A stretch of DNA of 36,543 nucleotides from NCBI RefSeq assembly GCF_004402215.1, contig NZ_SOEZ01000037.1, positions 1 to 36,543 on the forward strand, given 5' to 3'. Each line of letters begins with the position of its first letter. The stretch's first letter is position 1. Shown here piece by piece: positions 24,963-34,996 of this stretch. The translations under genes and the position numbers were made by a program. Under the pieces are notes generated by a model. That model made no database searches, was not told where the DNA came from, and saw nothing but the letters and a program-made list of their open reading frames with translations. This DNA is from Cryobacterium tagatosivorans. GTDB lineage: Bacteria; Actinomycetota; Actinomycetes; Actinomycetales; Microbacteriaceae.

Positions 24963-26324
24963 TCAGATGCTCAGCGCACGACGTACCGCGCTAACGTTCC
25001 GCCGGGACACCGGCACCTTAGTGTTCTCGGCATTGTCCATGACCAGAACCAGTTCGCCCTTTTCTCGACGTTCGACCTCCCGAATACGGCTAAGGTTGAC
25101 GAGATATTGACGGTGTACTCGCAGGAAACTTCCGGTGTCGGCCAGTTCGTTGTCGAGTTTGTCCAGGCCAGATAAGGCAGCCCGTAGCCTGCCTTCATCC
25201 GTGAGCAGCCACACGTCGCTGCCGTCCGATTCGGCCACTGTGACCTCTGACATCCCCAGCAGCACCATGCGGTTCTCCTCGCGGAGGGCAACTATTCGAC
25301 GGGATTGTCCCAGCAAGACCCCGCCGGATTCTGCCAGCGGGAACTGCTCGCCAGCGAAGCCACCAAAGGAGATCAGGTGTCCGATCAAATTGCAGTGAAG
25401 GAAGACGGGGCGAATTCCGATCGATGCTGGTTCGTCAGCGAGAGGGATGAGGATCTGCGTCGAGCCGGTCCATCCCGGGTCTGAGCTCGCGCGCTTGGTG
25501 GCATAGCGGGCGGCGTGGATGAATGACGGGAGCTGCGGAGTCCAGCGCACCGCGGGGTTGACCGCGGGGGTGTTGCCGGGTACGCCGAGGATGACGCTCG
25601 CCGCGTCGTCGGCGATCACTACCCCGCCTGCCGTGTCGACGGCGACGAGTGGCTCGTTCGGCCGTCCCCCGGCGTGGGAGAAGGCGGCGAGCAGCTCGCT
25701 GCCACTGTCGTGGGCGCGCTTGCGCAAACTGTTCTGGGCGTGGGTGGCAGCGTTTTCCAGCCATTTCTGCGCGGATAGTGGCAGGTCACTGCGCCAACAC
25801 GAGATGTTCAGGACGGCGAGCGGCTCCCCGCCCACCACGTTCCGCACCGCGACGCCCCCGCAAGACCAATCGTGGAAGGCCTGGCACCAGTGTTCCGATT
25901 GCCTGATCAGAACCGCGTGCTTGGTTTCGAGCGCGGTGCCCATGCTGTTCGTGCCCACCGCGCCCTCGGACCAGCAGAACCATGGCGCGAGGCCGCCCTC
26001 GGTGGCGATCGAACGGGTGTTCTTGTCGCCCCAGGCGGCCAGGATCCTGCCGCTGGCGTCGGCGACGGTCACAACGCCTCCGGCGTTGGCCACCTCGTTC
26101 GCCATGGCGGCAGCACGAAAACCCAGCTCCGCGAAGACGACATCCTGGTCGAGGGAGTGCGGGACCTGTGAGACCGCATTAGGTGCCTCGGACAGAAACG
26201 GGTCGATGTGGTACTGATCCCGGGATCGCTGCCAGGAGATCGCCACTTCTGGCCGCACGCCGTAGACATCGTCCTCTCCCTCAACGAATCGTTCCCACGC
26301 GCCGTAGACCTCGGTCGTGGTCAA
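24963..26324 (-). CDS. GAF-LytTR transcriptional regulator
   Basis: A 453-residue regulator. The N-terminus (RPEVAISWQRSRDQYHIDP) and the following GAF-like region (to about residue 190, with WSEGAVGTNSMGTAL) match the sensor half of AcoR/DhaR-type activators of acetoin, glycerol and alcohol genes. A PAS-like segment with VAVDTAGGVVIADDAA follows. Instead of the usual sigma-54 ATPase, the C-terminal 100 residues are a LytTR DNA-binding domain: SFLRVHRQYLVNLSRIREVER and VPVSRRNVSAVRRAL. The only long-frame start is TTG at 26324, without a clear ribosome binding site. It faces the pqq operon and is divergent from gap, so it is the best candidate regulator of the island's alcohol genes. Confidence 0.82.
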   Translation of the reverse strand: MTTTEVYGAWERFVEGEDDVYGVRPEVAISWQRSRDQYHIDPFLSEAPNAVSQVPHSLDQDVVFAELGFRAAAMANEVANAGGVVTVADASGRILAAWGDKNTRSIATEGGLAPWFCWSEGAVGTNSMGTALETKHAVLIRQSEHWCQAFHDWSCGGVAVRNVVGGEPLAVLNISCWRSDLPLSAQKWLENAATHAQNSLRKRAHDSGSELLAAFSHAGGRPNEPLVAVDTAGGVVIADDAASVILGVPGNTPAVNPAVRWTPQLPSFIHAARYATKRASSDPGWTGSTQILIPLADEPASIGIRPVFLHCNLIGHLISFGGFAGEQFPLAESGGVLLGQSRRIVALREENRMVLLGMSEVTVAESDGSDVWLLTDEGRLRAALSGLDKLDNELADTGSFLRVHRQYLVNLSRIREVERREKGELVLVMDNAENTKVPVSRRNVSAVRRALSI

Positions 26325-26520
26325 GTCGCGGGATATCGGCTGGGTTCGCTGGTCAACTGGAATGGTGCACTGCCTTAGGGCTACTCATCAAATCGCACGG
26401 TCTACCACGATAGCCAAAACACCAGCTTCGGGCGGGCATCGCCGGTGCAGACTGCTGCCCAGCTCGATGCATGAGCCGGGCGGCGCAGTGAGTGCTCCCG
26501 CGGTGCATCCACCGAACGCG

Positions 26521-26552
26521 ATTCGCTCGAGTACTACATTCGCTGGAGTACT
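26521..26552. promoter_or_regulatory. Two 15-bp direct repeats, candidate LytTR operator
   Basis: ATTCGCTCGAGTACT (26521-26535) and ATTCGCTGGAGTACT (26538-26552) differ at one base and are spaced with a 17-bp period. LytTR proteins bind pairs of direct repeats on one face of the DNA, so this is a natural site for the neighbouring regulator. It lies in the 400-bp region between the regulator gene and gap. Nothing else in that region (26325-26724) looks like a gene. Confidence 0.55.
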
Positions 26553-26724
26553 GAAAGACCATATGTTGTGGCAACGCTATTGGCAAGTGGACATGATTCC
26601 CTTGGGGGTGCTGAACCGTCCCTGCCCACCCAAACGGGTGGTTTAAACCATCCCGAATCAGCGTTTCCCCCACCCGCAAATGACAGGAGGATGGAGGCCA
26701 GGCCCATTTTGGAAAGGCAGTCCG

Positions 26725-28218
26725 ATGCGACAAACCTCAGATTCTTGTCTTGACACGTGGATGGGCCGGGAGGCCCTCGCCGAGTCCATGATTCCGGTGA
26801 TTGGCCGGCTGTACCGCGAAAACAACGTCGTGACCAGCATTCATGGCCGGAGTTTGATCAACAAGTCCACCATGAACATCCTCAAGGCGCACCGCTTTGC
26901 GCGCCGGATCAGCAAGGACGAACTGCTCCTGGAGGAGACTTCCCCGTTGTTGAACACTTTGGCGCAGCTGCAGCTCGGCTCGGCCGCGATCGACATCGCG
27001 CGCCTGAACCAGAAATTCAAGGAGGAGGGCAACGGTGCCACCTTGGAGGAATTCCTTCGTGTCGAACTCGACGGGATCGTGGGCAAGCACGGCGGCGACG
27101 ACCGTACCAGCACCGACGTCGTGCTCTACGGCTTCGGCCGGATCGGCCGGCTGCTGGCCCGCCTCCTCATTGAAGGGGCCGGTGGTGGCCATGGCCTGCG
27201 CCTGCGCGCCATTGTGGTCCGCCGCGGGTCTGACAACGACCTTTCCAAGCGTGCCAGCCTGCTGCGCCGTGACTCGGTTCACGGTTCCTTCGCGGGCACA
27301 ATCCGGATCAACGAGGAGGCCAACACCATCACGGCCAACGGGGTCCAGGTGCAGGTCATCTACTCGGACAACCCTGCCACCATCGACTACACCGCCTACG
27401 GCATCACCAATGCCCTGGTGGTAGACAACACCGGCCACTGGCGTGACGCTGAAGGACTGTCCCAGCACCTGCAGAGCAAGGGTGTTGCACGGGTACTGCT
27501 GACCGCTCCGGGCGAGGGTTTGCTGAAGAACATCGTCCACGGCATCAACCACGGCACCATCAAGGATTCGGACCAGATCGTGTCCGCGGCGTCCTGCACC
27601 ACGAACGCCATCACTCCGGTGCTGAAGGCCATTAATGACCGGTTCGGCGTGATCCACGGCCACGTGGAAACTGTCCACTCGTTCACCAATGACCAGAACT
27701 TGATCGACAACTTCCACAAGGGTGCCCGGCGCGGCCGCTCCGCCGCGCTGAACATGGTGATTACCGAAACCGGGGCCGCCAAGGCAGTGGCCAAGGCGCT
27801 GCCCGAACTGCTTGGCAAGCTCACGGGCAGCGCCATCCGTGTCCCCACCCCGGACGTTTCCCTGGCCATCCTGAACCTCAGCCTCGAAAACGGAACTACC
27901 AAGGACGAGGTGAACAACCACCTTCGTGAGATGTCGCTACACTCGGACCTGCGCGAGCAGATCGACTACATTGACTCACCCGAGGTGGTCTCCACCGACT
28001 TCGTCGGTTCCCGTCGTACCGGCATCGTGGACGGCCTCGCCACCGTTTCCACGGACAAGAACCTCATCCTCTACGTCTGGTACGACAACGAGTTCGGTTA
28101 CAGCTGCCAGGTGGTCCGCGTCATGAAAGAGATGGCTGGCGTGAACCGGCCGTTCTTCCCCGCGACGGATGTCGTGCGGGAGGCCATGTCGGTGCTTGCC
28201 GCCGTGGGGTCGACCTAG
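26725..28218 (+). CDS. gap: Glyceraldehyde-3-phosphate dehydrogenase, long actinobacterial form
   Basis: A 497-residue enzyme. An N-terminal extension of about 125 residues, mostly helical, precedes the Rossmann domain that starts at VVLYGFGRIGRLLARL. The catalytic Cys is C291 in SAASCTTNAITP and the family segments RSAALNMVITETGAAK and WYDNEFGYSCQVV are intact. Common GAPDH has about 335 residues; long forms of this size occur in Arthrobacter-like bacteria. The start at 26725 has GGAAAGG upstream and was preferred to 26680. It precedes pfk by 118 bp and probably shares a transcript with it. It may work in glycolysis or with the sugar-phosphate genes that face it. Confidence 0.92.
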   Translation: MRQTSDSCLDTWMGREALAESMIPVIGRLYRENNVVTSIHGRSLINKSTMNILKAHRFARRISKDELLLEETSPLLNTLAQLQLGSAAIDIARLNQKFKEEGNGATLEEFLRVELDGIVGKHGGDDRTSTDVVLYGFGRIGRLLARLLIEGAGGGHGLRLRAIVVRRGSDNDLSKRASLLRRDSVHGSFAGTIRINEEANTITANGVQVQVIYSDNPATIDYTAYGITNALVVDNTGHWRDAEGLSQHLQSKGVARVLLTAPGEGLLKNIVHGINHGTIKDSDQIVSAASCTTNAITPVLKAINDRFGVIHGHVETVHSFTNDQNLIDNFHKGARRGRSAALNMVITETGAAKAVAKALPELLGKLTGSAIRVPTPDVSLAILNLSLENGTTKDEVNNHLREMSLHSDLREQIDYIDSPEVVSTDFVGSRRTGIVDGLATVSTDKNLILYVWYDNEFGYSCQVVRVMKEMAGVNRPFFPATDVVREAMSVLAAVGST

Positions 28219-28336
28219 CATCCGTCCTCCACCCCACCATGTCGGCATGATCAGCCAAGCACGATCCGCCGGTCAAGGTGAGCTCAGCGTGATGCTCTGC
28301 CTATACGCCGCCCTCTCCCAGGATTTGAGCCGAAAC

Positions 28337-29362
28337 ATGAAAATTGGAATTCTCACCAGTGGTGGCGACTGCCCCGGATTGAACGCGGTCATCCGCGGCG
28401 CCGTACTTAAAGGCATTGCCATCCACGGCCACGAGTTCGTGGGGTTCCTTGACGGCTGGCGCGGTGTGGTCGGGGGTGACATCATCGGCATCCCCCGGAC
28501 CTTGGTCCGGGGGATCGCTAAGGAGGGCGGCACCATTCTTGGCACCTCGCGCACCAATCCCTTTGAAAACGGCGGCGGCCCTGATGTCATCAGAGACCAC
28601 ATGGAGCGGCTGGGCATCGACGCCATCATTGCGATCGGTGGTGAGGGAACCCTCGCCGCGGCCAAGCGCCTCACGGACGCAGGGCTGAAAATCGTGGGTG
28701 TTCCCAAGACTGTGGACAACGACCTTGAGGCGACGGACTACAGCTTCGGTTTTGACACCGCCGTGCAGATCGCCACGGAAGCCATCGACCGGCTGCGCAC
28801 GACCGCAGAATCGCACCACCGGTGCATGATCGCAGAAGTAATGGGCCGGCACGTGGGCTGGATCGCGCTGCACGCAGGCATGGCGGCCGGTGCCCACGCC
28901 ATCCTCATCCCGGAGCAGAAGGTCAGCATCGACCGGATCACCCAGTGGGTGAAGGAGGCCCACACCCGCGGTCGCGCACCGCTGGTAGTGGTGGCCGAAG
29001 GGTTTGTTCCGGAGCACATGGAAACTCCGCACTCCGAGCGCGGCCTGGACACCTTTGGCCGTCCGCGCTTGGGCGGCATTGCGGACCAGCTGGCCCCGGA
29101 GCTGGAAGCCCGGACCGGCATCGAAACCCGCGCCACCATCCTGGGTCACATCCAGCGCGGCGGCGTGCCGTCGGCCCTCGACCGGGTCCTGGCCACCCGC
29201 CTGGGCATGGCTGCCGTCGACTCGGTGGTGGGGGGCTTGTGGGGCACCATGGTGGCGCTGAATGGAACGGGCATCGAACACGTGGGCTTCCAGGAGGCCC
29301 TGGCCCAGCTGAAGGTTGTTCCCCAGAAGCGTTACGACGAAGCCGCGGTCCTGTTCGGCTGA
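28337..29362 (+). CDS. pfkA: 6-phosphofructokinase
   Basis: A 341-residue group III phosphofructokinase. The N-terminus is ILTSGGDCPGLNAVIRG. The phosphoryl-donor site reads GGEGT, with Gly at the position equivalent to residue 104, which indicates ATP rather than pyrophosphate. VPKTVDNDL has Lys at the position equivalent to 124, a combination found in actinobacterial ATP-dependent enzymes. EVMGRH and the C-terminal HIQRGGVPSALDR are also present. The ATG at 28337 begins at the family's normal start. In a ribulose monophosphate cycle this enzyme would make fructose 1,6-bisphosphate for cleavage, but the aldolase next to it is broken. Confidence 0.93.
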   Translation: MKIGILTSGGDCPGLNAVIRGAVLKGIAIHGHEFVGFLDGWRGVVGGDIIGIPRTLVRGIAKEGGTILGTSRTNPFENGGGPDVIRDHMERLGIDAIIAIGGEGTLAAAKRLTDAGLKIVGVPKTVDNDLEATDYSFGFDTAVQIATEAIDRLRTTAESHHRCMIAEVMGRHVGWIALHAGMAAGAHAILIPEQKVSIDRITQWVKEAHTRGRAPLVVVAEGFVPEHMETPHSERGLDTFGRPRLGGIADQLAPELEARTGIETRATILGHIQRGGVPSALDRVLATRLGMAAVDSVVGGLWGTMVALNGTGIEHVGFQEALAQLKVVPQKRYDEAAVLFG

Positions 29363-29430
29363 GCTTCCTGCACGGCCCATAGCAGCGAGGACGCGGGATC
29401 GAGGAGGTTCCTGCGGAATCCGTCAGGCTT

Positions 29431-30163
29431 TTACTTGAACGTCTTGCCGGCGGAGCCGAGCTGCTGCGCGGCTTCCACCACGAGGGCGGCCAAACGGGGT
29501 CGCCTTGCCCAGCTTGGCACCGACCTGCTCCTGGACGTCCTTGAGGATCTCCGGGCGCAGCTTGACGTTGCCCGGCTTGTACACGCCGTGCACATTGCCA
29601 AACGTCAGGGCCGTGATGTAGCGGCCGTTCTCACGGAGCCCAGCGCCTCAACCGTGGCCAGTCCGTCGGCAACCGTGGAGTAGAGCTTGTCCTTGATGGC
29701 GTTCTCCACGCCGTTCTCCTCGCCGCCGACGGCGCCGATCTCAACTTCAAGAATGATATGGGCGGCCGCGGTGCGGGCCAGCAGCTGGCGTCCCATGCGC
29801 AGGTTCTCCTCGAGCGTCTCGGCGGAGCCGTCCCACATGTGGGAGTTGAAGATCGGGTCGCGGCCCGCCTTCACCTCTGCCTCGGACGCCGCCAGCAGCG
29901 GGAGCACAAAGTCGTCCAGCTTGTCCTTGGGGCAGTGGTCCGTTTGCAGCGCCACGTTGATGGGGTAACTCTTGGCAACTTCACGGGCGAACGCGGCGAA
30001 GCCCAACGACCCATGTCCTTCACTCCGGCGCCGGACCAGTAGGCGGCGCCGCCAGTGGAACCTGGATGATGCCGTCGGATCCGGCATCGGCGAAGCCCTG
30101 AAGGGCTGCGTTGAGCGTCTGCGAGGACGTGACGTTGACCGCCGGGTTCCTCTTCGGCGAACC
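29431..30163 (-). pseudogene. fba: Class II fructose-bisphosphate aldolase, broken
   Basis: Pieces of one aldolase appear in order on the minus strand but in different frames. NPAVNVTSSQTLNAALQGFADA and GSDGIIQV come first (around 30070-30150). After a one-base loss comes STGGAAYWSGAGVKDM, and after another change SLGFAAFAREVAKSYPINVA with the metal-binding TDHCPKDKLDDF and HMWDGSAETLEENLR. A further shift leads to NGRYITALTFGNVHGVYKPGN. A deletion of roughly 100 codons then joins the middle to a C-terminal VVEAAQQLGSAGKTFK with the stop at 29431. The first ~20 codons are not recognisable either. Several indels could be sequencing error, but the large deletion removes active-site residues. 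Confidence 0.85.
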
Positions 30164-30192
30164 CGCGCCGAACCACGCGGTGACGCGTCAAG

Positions 30193-30666
30193 TTACTCGG
30201 CAACCTCGCCCGTGGCCTCGTACGTGGCGATCTTGCCGATGCGGCGCTCGTGGCGCTCGGCATTGCTGAAGGGCTCAGCCAGGAATGCCTCGATCGGGTC
30301 GGTGGCCTCCTCGACGGTGTGCTGGCGACCGCCCACGGCCACCACGTTGGCGTCGTTGTGTTCGCGGGCCAGTCTTGCCGTGTCGAGGTTCCAGGCCAGG
30401 GCCGCGCGCACGCCTATGACCTTGTTCGCGGAGATCTGCTCGCCGTTGCCCGAGCCGCCCAGCACTATGCCGAGGGCGTCCACGCCCGCGGCCTGGTCGG
30501 CCACGACGGCGGACGCGGCCTTGATGCAGAATTCTGGGTAGTCGTCCTCGGCGTCGTGAGCCGTGGGGCCGTGGTCCACCATCTCGTAGCCCTTGGCGGT
30601 TAGGGCGGTGATGAGGTGGGAGCTGAGCTCCATGCCGGCGTGGTCGGTTGCGATGTGAACGCGCAT
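30193..30666 (-). CDS. rpiB: Ribose-5-phosphate isomerase B
   Basis: A 157-residue enzyme that interconverts ribose 5-phosphate and ribulose 5-phosphate. It starts MRVHIATDHAGMELS, with the DHAG motif. VLGGSGNGEQISANK is the active-site loop with Ser instead of the Cys seen in E. coli RpiB, as usual in actinobacteria. EHNDANVVAVGGR is the second conserved segment. Its start at 30666 is 11 bp after the end of rpe, so the two are in one operon. It ends directly before the aldolase remnant. Confidence 0.93.
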   Translation of the reverse strand: MRVHIATDHAGMELSSHLITALTAKGYEMVDHGPTAHDAEDDYPEFCIKAASAVVADQAAGVDALGIVLGGSGNGEQISANKVIGVRAALAWNLDTARLAREHNDANVVAVGGRQHTVEEATDPIEAFLAEPFSNAERHERRIGKIATYEATGEVAE

Positions 30667-30676
30667 GAGTGGTCCT

Positions 30677-31393
30677 TCAGGCTTGGGGTGGAGTGTTGTT
30701 GGGGTGCAGTGTTGTTGTCGCGAAGGCAAGCTGGCCCTTGGCGCGCAGTGACTCGATGGCGTCCGCAGGCGAAGGCCTGCCGTACACGGCCGATCCGGCT
30801 ACAAAGACGTTGGCACCAGCCTCCGCGGCCCGGGTGATGGTTTCCTCCGTGATGCCGCCGTCGACTTGGATGGCCACGTCCACCCCGGAACCCTCGACTG
30901 CCGCGCGGGCACGGCGGATCTTGGGCAGCACAATATCCAGGAACGACTGCCCACCAAAACCGGGCTCCACCGTCATGATCAGCAGCATGTCCAGCTCCGG
31001 GAGCATGTCCAGGTACGGTTCCACCGGGGTGGCCGGGCGCAGTGCCATGCCGGCCTTGGTCCCCCTGGCCCGCAGTTCGCGGGCGAGTTTGATGGGGGCG
31101 TCGGACGCCTCGACGTGAAAGGTCACCGAGTCCACCCGGGCGTCGGCATAGGACGGCGCCCAGAGGTCGACATCGGCAATCATCAGGTGGACGTCCAACG
31201 GCACTGGGCTGACCTTTTGCATCCGTTCCACCACCGGCAAGCCGATGGTGAGGTTCGGTACGAAGCGGTTGTCCATGACGTCCACGTGGACGGCATCGGC
31301 GTCGGCGATGCGGGCCAATTCGGTTTCGAGGTTGACGAAGTCGGCGGAGAGGATGCTGGGGTTGATGCAGCACTTCAAGGGTGAAATGGACAT
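30677..31393 (-). CDS. rpe: Ribulose-phosphate 3-epimerase
   Basis: A 238-residue TIM-barrel enzyme converting ribulose 5-phosphate and xylulose 5-phosphate. Motifs in order: [40 protein letters not shown] and QVDGGI, which include the metal-binding His and Asp residues and the phosphate loop. The C-terminus has about 15 extra low-complexity residues rich in Thr, Asn and Pro. It follows tal by 22 bp and precedes rpiB by 11 bp. Confidence 0.94.
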   Translation of the reverse strand: MSISPLKCCINPSILSADFVNLETELARIADADAVHVDVMDNRFVPNLTIGLPVVERMQKVSPVPLDVHLMIADVDLWAPSYADARVDSVTFHVEASDAPIKLARELRARGTKAGMALRPATPVEPYLDMLPELDMLLIMTVEPGFGGQSFLDIVLPKIRRARAAVEGSGVDVAIQVDGGITEETITRAAEAGANVFVAGSAVYGRPSPADAIESLRAKGQLAFATTTLHPNNTPPQA

Positions 31394-31415
31394 GGTGTCT
31401 GCCTTTCGGTAGCGG

Positions 31416-32546
31416 TCAGAGGGTTAGGATGCTTTCCCGGGCGGTGGCAAGGGCGCCTTCGACGTCGGCCAGGAGCTCCTTCCAGCTGGCGACGAACTTG
31501 TCCAGTCCTTGGGATTCCAGGAGGGCGACGACCTCGTTGTAGGAGATGCCGAGGCCTTCGAGGGCGTTGAGCACGCCGTTTGCTTCCTCGTAGGTGCCGG
31601 TGATGGTGTCACCGGTGACAACGCCGTGGTCGAAGGTGGCGTCGAGGGTCTTTTCCGGCATGGTGTTCACGACGCCGGCAGCAGCCAGTCCGGTGACGTA
31701 GAGGGTGTCGGGGTAGGCGGGGTCTTTGACGCCGGTGGAGGCCCACAGGGGGCGCTGGGGGAGTGCGCCGGCTTCGGCCAGGACTGCCCAGCGCTCGGTG
31801 GAGAAGAGCTCTTCGTAGACCTGGTAGGCGAGGCTGGCATTGGCAACGCCTGCCTTGCCCTTGAGTGCCCTGGCTTCGTCGGTGCCGATGGCGTCGAGGC
31901 GCTTGTCGATCTCGGTGTCCACTCGGGAGACAAAGAACGATGCCACCGAGTGGATCCTGGAGAGGTCATGACCGTTTTCCTTTGCCAGTTTCAGGCCCGC
32001 TTGGAAGGCGTTGATGACTGCGCGGTAGCGCTCCAGCGAGAAGATCAGGGTGACGTTGACGCTGATGCCTTCGGCCAGGGTTGCCGTGATGGCCGCGAGG
32101 CCTTCGAGCGTTGCCGGGATCTTGATGTGGACGTTATCCTTATCGACCTTCTTGTAGAGCTGCTTGGCCTCAGCGATCGTGCCTTCGGTATCCCAAGCGA
32201 GGCGGGGGTCGACCTCGATGGAGACACGGCCGTCGACGCCCTTGGTGGCGGCGGCAACCGGGGCAAAGAGGTCGCACGCGTCGGCGACATCGGCGGTGGT
32301 GATCTCGAAGATCGTCTCATCGAGGCTGGCCCCCTGGGCCGCAAGTTCGGCGATCTTTGCGTCATAGTCCGTGCCGGAGGTGATCGCGGCCTGGAAAATG
32401 GACGGGTTGGTGGTGACGCCGACGACGTTCTTTTCGTCGATGAGTTTCTGCAGGCTGCCGCTGGAGAGCCGTTCGCGGGAGAGATCGTCCAACCAGATGG
32501 ACACGCCGGCGTCGGAAAGCTGTGCGGTGGGAGTTGCGTTGGTCAT
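31416..32546 (-). CDS. tal: Transaldolase
   Basis: A 376-residue class I aldolase-type enzyme that moves a dihydroxyacetone unit between sugar phosphates. The Schiff-base lysine is K142 in [13 protein letters not shown]-terminal [13 protein letters not shown] and [11 protein letters not shown], and [15 protein letters not shown] and [12 protein letters not shown] further on, fit the long actinobacterial transaldolase. The ATG at 32546 was preferred to one at 32567 seven codons earlier. It follows tkt by about 107 bp and is probably in the same operon. Confidence 0.94.
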   Translation of the reverse strand: MTNATPTAQLSDAGVSIWLDDLSRERLSSGSLQKLIDEKNVVGVTTNPSIFQAAITSGTDYDAKIAELAAQGASLDETIFEITTADVADACDLFAPVAAATKGVDGRVSIEVDPRLAWDTEGTIAEAKQLYKKVDKDNVHIKIPATLEGLAAITATLAEGISVNVTLIFSLERYRAVINAFQAGLKLAKENGHDLSRIHSVASFFVSRVDTEIDKRLDAIGTDEARALKGKAGVANASLAYQVYEELFSTERWAVLAEAGALPQRPLWASTGVKDPAYPDTLYVTGLAAAGVVNTMPEKTLDATFDHGVVTGDTITGTYEEANGVLNALEGLGISYNEVVALLESQGLDKFVASWKELLADVEGALATARESILTL

Positions 32547-32653
32547 GGCTCGTGCTTCTTTCTTCAAAAGTAGTGGACGGTTGACGGCTTTCGGCCGCTC
32601 CGCAGGACGCCCATGGGGCGGCCAGCGGCGCCGGCCGCAGTGCAGTTGAACGG

Positions 32654-34831
32654 TTAGTGGCCTGCAGCAACGAGGGAGTCCTTGGCTGCGGCGACGACTG
32701 CCTCTACCGTGATGCCGAACTCCTGGAACAGGCGCTGGTAGTCTGCCGAGGCGCCGAAGTGCTCAAGGCTAATTGAACGGCCGGCGTCGCCGACGAATTC
32801 CTTCCAGCCCAGAGCCAGGCCGGCCTCAACGGAGACGCGGGCCTTGACGGCGACAGGGAGCACGGACTCACGGTAAGCGGCGTCCTGCTTGTTGAACCAC
32901 TCGACGCACGGCATGGACACCACGCGGGCGGCGATGCCTTCGGCGGCCAGTGCTTCGCGGGCTTCAACGGCGAGCTGGACCTCGGAACCGGTCGCGATCA
33001 AGATGACCTGAGCGGTGGCGACGTAGCCGGTAGCGACGGCTTCAGCCAGCACGTACCCACCCTTGGCCACGCCGTCGGCGGAACCAAATTCAGCGGCGGT
33101 GGCCACGCCGGTGCCCCGGGCATAGGTGGGAATGTTCTGACGGGTGAGCACAATGCCGGCAGGGTTGTCCGTGGTTTCCAGGATCTTCTTCCAGGAAGCG
33201 GTAACCTCGTTGGCATCGCCGGGGCGGACCACGTCCAGTCCCGGGATGGCGCGCAGGGTAGCGAGCTGCTCCACGGGCTGGTGGGTGGGGCCGTCCTCAC
33301 CCAGGCCGATGGAGTCGTGCGACCACACATAGATGGACGGGACGCCCATCAGTGCGCTCAGGCGGATGGCTGGGCGCTGGTAGTCGCTGAAAATCAGGAA
33401 GGTGCCCGAGAAGGCCCGGGTTGGACCGCCCAGGTGAATGCCGTTGACGATGGATGCGGCCGCGTGTTCGCGGATACCAAAGTGCAGTACCCGGCCGTGC
33501 GGGCCGCCGGACCACGTGTCGGTCTGCTTGGACGCTGGCACAAACGACCCATATCCCTCGATGGTCGTGTTGTTGGAGCCGGCGAGGTCGCAGGAGCCGC
33601 CCCAGAGTTCGGGAAGCACGCCGCCGATGCCGTTGAGCACCTTGCCGGACGCTGCGCGGGTGGAGAGGTCTTTGCCGGGTTCAAAGGCAGGAAGGTTCGT
33701 TTCCCAGCCGGCCGGAAGCTCGTTCTTTTCCATGCGCTCGAGCAAGGCGGCGTTTTTCGGGTTGACGGACTTCCAGGCGTTGAAGTCGGTGGTCCATTCC
33801 GCACGGGCTTCCGCTCCGCGGTCAATGACTTTGCGGGCGTGGGCCAGGATTGCCGGGTCGACGTCGAAGCTCTTCTCCGGGTCGAATCCGAGTTCGGTCT
33901 TCACCGCCGCCACTTCGGCGGTACCCAGGGCGGAGCCGTGGATGGCGCCCGTGTTCTGCTTCTTCGGCGAGGGGTAGCCGATGATGGTGCGCAGCGAGAT
34001 GATCGAGGGCTTGGAAGTCTCGGCCTTCGCAGCCAGCAGGGCGGAGTAGAGCTCCTGTACGTCTTCGACGTATTCGCCCGTCTCGGTCCAGTCCACGCGC
34101 TGGGTGTGCCAGCCATAGGACTCGTAGCGCTTGAGAACGTCTTCAGTGAAGGCGATGTCGGTGTCGTCCTCGATGGAGATGTGGTTCTCGTCATAGACCA
34201 CGACGAGGTTGCCCAGTTCCTGATGCCCGGCCAGGGAGGAAGCCTCGGCCGTGACGCCTTCCTGCATGTCGCCGTCGGAAGCAATGACCCAGATGGTGTG
34301 GTCGAACGGGCTGGTGCCGGGGCCGGCGGCGGGGTCCATGAGCCCGCGCATCCGGCGCTGCGAGTAAGCGAAGCCCACCGACGAGGCCAGACCCTGGCCT
34401 AGGGGGCCAGTGGTGATTTCCACACCCTTAGTGTGTTTGAATTCCGGGTGTCCGGGCGTCAGCGAGCCCCAGGTGCGCAAGGCTTCCAGGTCGCCGAGCT
34501 CCAGGCCGCAGCCGGACAGGAACAACTGGATGTACAGGGTCAGCGAGCTGTGCCCGGGGGACAGGATGAAACGGTCCCGGCCTATCCAGTCGGTGTTCTT
34601 CGGGTCGTGGCGCATGAGCTTCTGGAAGAGAAGATAGGCGGCCGGGGCAAGACTCATGGCGGTGCCGGGGTGACCGTTGCCAACCTTTTCGACGGCGTCC
34701 GCGGCCAAGACCCGGATTGTGTCCACGGCGCGCTGGTCCTCGGACGTCCAGGTCAATGTTGCTGACTCAGGATTAGACACTGAACCTGTCGTGCCGGACA
34801 AGGTACCCACCGCATGTGCTGTCGGATTCAC
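32654..34831 (-). CDS. tkt: Transketolase
   Basis: A 725-residue thiamine-diphosphate enzyme. The thiamine-binding motif is [10 protein letters not shown] near residue 185, ending in the Asn-containing [11 protein letters not shown]. Active-site segments [62 protein letters not shown], and [18 protein letters not shown] are all present. Length is normal. It is the first gene of the minus-strand tkt-tal-rpe-rpiB operon and is divergent from the LuxR-type regulator, with 165 bp between the starts. The four genes provide the rearrangement reactions of the pentose phosphate and ribulose monophosphate cycles. Confidence 0.96.
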   Translation of the reverse strand: MNPTAHAVGTLSGTTGSVSNPESATLTWTSEDQRAVDTIRVLAADAVEKVGNGHPGTAMSLAPAAYLLFQKLMRHDPKNTDWIGRDRFILSPGHSSLTLYIQLFLSGCGLELGDLEALRTWGSLTPGHPEFKHTKGVEITTGPLGQGLASSVGFAYSQRRMRGLMDPAAGPGTSPFDHTIWVIASDGDMQEGVTAEASSLAGHQELGNLVVVYDENHISIEDDTDIAFTEDVLKRYESYGWHTQRVDWTETGEYVEDVQELYSALLAAKAETSKPSIISLRTIIGYPSPKKQNTGAIHGSALGTAEVAAVKTELGFDPEKSFDVDPAILAHARKVIDRGAEARAEWTTDFNAWKSVNPKNAALLERMEKNELPAGWETNLPAFEPGKDLSTRAASGKVLNGIGGVLPELWGGSCDLAGSNNTTIEGYGSFVPASKQTDTWSGGPHGRVLHFGIREHAAASIVNGIHLGGPTRAFSGTFLIFSDYQRPAIRLSALMGVPSIYVWSHDSIGLGEDGPTHQPVEQLATLRAIPGLDVVRPGDANEVTASWKKILETTDNPAGIVLTRQNIPTYARGTGVATAAEFGSADGVAKGGYVLAEAVATGYVATAQVILIATGSEVQLAVEAREALAAEGIAARVVSMPCVEWFNKQDAAYRESVLPVAVKARVSVEAGLALGWKEFVGDAGRSISLEHFGASADYQRLFQEFGITVEAVVAAAKDSLVAAGH

Positions 34832-34984
34832 GATTTATCCCCTTTGATTCGGTCATCGGCCTGGAGCGGCCGAACGGATGCTTTCTGCTTGATATCCACG
34901 ATCTCGAAACAAACAGGCAGGGGTAACACTGTTTTCTGACGGTTCTGCCTACACTTTAGGATGGGGTGGGGGTTTTTGACCCGG

Positions 34985-34990
34985 TAAACT
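34985..34990 (+). promoter_or_regulatory. Candidate -10 box for a leaderless transcript
   Basis: TAAACT lies six bases before the ATG at 34997 and there is no Shine-Dalgarno sequence. This is the arrangement of leaderless actinobacterial messages, where transcription starts at or next to the ATG. Confidence 0.4.
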
Positions 34991-34996
34991 GTGCAC

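Noticed and set aside
33281..34402. 373-codon plus-strand frame opposite tkt
   Set aside because: Antisense shadow of a well-conserved transketolase.
34832..34996. Riboswitch in the tkt/LuxR divergent region
   Set aside because: No conserved riboswitch core is recognisable in this 165-bp stretch, and no stable multi-stem structure is evident by eye.
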